Assembly: GCA_022563275.1 (NCBI GenBank)
Contig: JADFNR010000155.1
Coordinates: 1-6,609 of the forward strand
DNA from: Chloroflexota bacterium
GTDB lineage: Bacteria; Chloroflexota; Dehalococcoidia; UBA3495
Reading direction: 5' to 3'
DNA length: 6,609 nucleotides
Made by a program: the position numbers and the translations under genes. The notes below the pieces were generated by a model. It had not been told where the DNA came from. It saw nothing but the letters and a program-made list of their open reading frames with translations, and made no database searches. Each line of letters starts with the position of its first letter. Position 1 is the stretch's first letter. Shown here piece after piece: positions 5,257 through 6,609 of this stretch.

Positions 5257-6609
5257 TTTCCCGGCTCCATGATGCAGTTACCGTACTCGTCGATCTTCCC
5301 GGTCCAGCCTGGATTGATCAGGACGGTGGAATCCATGCCCTCAAGGATGGCCGGGCCATCGATACTGTTGCCTGGGGCCAGCCGGTCACGGTCGTAGACG
5401 CCGCAGGGGACGAAGCCGCCTGCCTCGTCGAAAAAGACCTGCCGTTGGCTGGCGATGGCTTTGTCAGGCGCGTCCAGGCCGCAAGAAAGCCGGGGCATGT
5501 CCACCGAGCCCACGTCTCCCGAGGCGGCGACCCGCAGAGTGACGATCTCCACCGGTTGGTCCAGGGCAAACCCGAAGAGTTGTTGGTGGCGGTTGTGGAA
5601 CACCTCAATCACTTCGTGGATGGCCTTCGCGGTCACCTGGGTTGAGGAGAAAGCCACCGTGACTTCAGAGCCCTGATGGGCGTAGCGAAGATCAGCCCAA
5701 CGGGAGAAGACGTGCCGGTCCTGGGGAACACCCTCTTCGCGCAGCCAGTCGCTTCCCTCACCTTCCATCTCGGCGTAGACCCGTTCCATGCCGTCCAAGT
5801 CGTAATCCGGCGGGGTCTGCAGGGACGTCCGGGCGTAGTCGTTCTTCAATTCGGCTACCAGTAAGCCGTAGGCCGACGCGATGCCGGGGTGCAGGGGGGC
5901 GACGACCTGGTTGATGCCCAACAATCTCGCCACATCGATGGCGTGCATCGGGCCGGCCCCTCCGTAGGCCACCAGGGAAAATTCGCGGGGGTCGTGGCCG
6001 CGTTCCACGCTGACGTTCCGGATGGCCCCGACCATGGTGTTGTTGGCGATGCTCAGGATGCCGCTGGCGGCGGCGTGAAGATCCATTTTCAGCGGAGCGG
6101 CGATCTGTTCCTGGATGGACCGGGCGGCGGAGTCGGCGTCAAGGGGCAGGGTCCCCCCGGCGATCTGGTTGTTGATGCGGCCCAAGATCAGGTTGGCGTC
6201 GGTGACTGTTGGGGCCGTGCCGCCCTTGGCGTAACACACCGGGCCGGGGACCGCGCCGGCGCTGGCGGGGCCCACGGTCAGGCTGCCGTAGGGCGACACG
6301 TTGGCGATGCTGCCCCCTCCGCACCCGATGGTGACGATGTCCAGCATGGGAAGTTGGATGGGCCAGTTGCCCAGCCGTCCCGCCAGGTTGGTGGTGGGGC
6401 TCCCTTCCCGCAGCAAGGAAACGTCGGTGCTGGTGCCTCCCATGTCGAAGGAGATCGAGTTGGTGACACCGGTGTTTTTCGCTATCTGCAGGGCGGCCAT
6501 GACCCCGGCGGCGGGGCCGGAAAGGGCGGTGTGCACCGGCTGCCGGACGGCGGCGCCGGCCCCGATCATGCCGCCGTTGGACTTCATGATGGAGAAAGAC
6601 GCATCGATG
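5253..6609 (-). CDS. hydantoinase A/oxoprolinase family protein, HyuA-type subunit (5' end outside the window)
   Basis: This is the ATP-binding A subunit, of the actin/hexokinase-like fold, that partners the HyuB subunit encoded immediately downstream. About 451 residues are visible; family members are usually near 650-700, so roughly the N-terminal third is missing, and the reading frame stays open to the edge with the IMKSNGGM motif just inside. Landmarks in order, numbered from that Met (complement of 6585-6587): ALSGPAAGV (21-29), FDMGGTSTDVSL (47-58, phosphate-binding loop), IGCGGGSIA (87-95), GPASAGAVPGPVCYAKGG (106-123), TVTDANLILGR (127-137), VERGHDPREF (194-203), YGGAGPMHA (208-216) and HPGIASAYGLL (233-243). 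A C-terminal domain with RYAHQGSEVTV and HNRHQQLFGF follows. That Met is not the true start. It overlaps hyuB by four bases, so the two are co-translated. Subfamily (N-methylhydantoinase, oxoprolinase, ketone carboxylase) is undecided. Confidence 0.93.
   Translation of the reverse strand, partial: IDASFSIMKSNGGMIGAGAAVRQPVHTALSGPAAGVMAALQIAKNTGVTNSISFDMGGTSTDVSLLREGSPTTNLAGRLGNWPIQLPMLDIVTIGCGGGSIANVSPYGSLTVGPASAGAVPGPVCYAKGGTAPTVTDANLILGRINNQIAGGTLPLDADSAARSIQEQIAAPLKMDLHAAASGILSIANNTMVGAIRNVSVERGHDPREFSLVAYGGAGPMHAIDVARLLGINQVVAPLHPGIASAYGLLVAELKNDYARTSLQTPPDYDLDGMERVYAEMEGEGSDWLREEGVPQDRHVFSRWADLRYAHQGSEVTVAFSSTQVTAKAIHEVIEVFHNRHQQLFGFALDQPVEIVTLRVAASGDVGSVDMPRLSCGLDAPDKAIASQRQVFFDEAGGFVPCGVYDRDRLAPGNSIDGPAILEGMDSTVLINPGWTGKIDEYGNCIMEPGK
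5265..5268 (-). promoter_or_regulatory. ribosome binding site fixing the hyuB start
   Basis: GGAG on the minus strand lies 8 bases before the hyuB ATG, inside the last codons of hyuA. Together with the ATGA stop/start overlap it supports this start and allows both fresh initiation and re-initiation by ribosomes finishing hyuA. Confidence 0.65.

Noticed and set aside
3556..5397. Two long + strand open frames (3556-4488 and 4513-5397) over hyuB and the end of hyuA
   Set aside because: The minus-strand protein carries every HyuB motif in order; the antisense translations are low-complexity Val/Gly/His/Ala-rich with no domain.
2410..6609. Integrated element bounded by a duplicate of the tRNA-Ile 3' end
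   Set aside because: No second copy of the tRNA tail and no integrase were found by reading the window; the hyu genes look like ordinary metabolic genes.

Overview
The window looks like a piece of a bacterial chromosome with a moderate to high GC flank. No taxonomic marker is present apart from a bacterial-type tRNA-Ile that encodes its own CCA end. A large MscS channel, a hydantoinase pair and a stand-alone tRNA-Ile fit environmental Chloroflexota (for example the marine SAR202/Dehalococcoidia side) among other groups. That placement is a weak inference, not something the sequence proves.

Layout from left to right. (1) An MscS-family mechanosensitive channel on the + strand, probably cut at its 5' end by the window edge, with an unusual basic C-terminal tail. 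(2) A membrane-anchored protein of 410 residues with eight head-to-tail TPR units (+), in visibly more AT-rich DNA. (3) An isolated tRNA-Ile(GAU) with its own consensus-like promoter and a strong intrinsic terminator. (4) A compact hicB-hicA type II toxin-antitoxin operon (+). Its -35 box lies in the T-tract of the tRNA terminator, and its -10 lies in a perfect 14-bp palindrome. The HicB has an additional N-terminal domain of about 85 residues joined by a Pro/Gly linker. (5) On the minus strand, convergent with hicA, a translationally coupled hyuA-hyuB pair of the hydantoinase/oxoprolinase superfamily, with hyuA running off the right edge.

How they work together: hicB and hicA form one functional unit (RNA-targeting toxin plus its neutralising, probably autoregulatory, antitoxin). 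HyuA and HyuB are expected to form one ATP-dependent amidohydrolase or carboxylase complex acting on a cyclic amide or related substrate that cannot be deduced here. The channel and the TPR protein have no evident link to either unit. The middle section (about 975-3426) is lower in GC than both flanks and holds the tRNA and toxin-antitoxin genes. This is consistent with an accessory insertion between core metabolic genes, but no integrase and no duplicated tRNA end were seen.

The most notable point is the HicB architecture: an extra N-terminal module in front of a minimal HicB, which lacks the usual C-terminal DNA-binding domain, together with a clear palindromic candidate operator. No large novel multi-gene system is evident. 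No stretch longer than about 110 bases lacks a feature.
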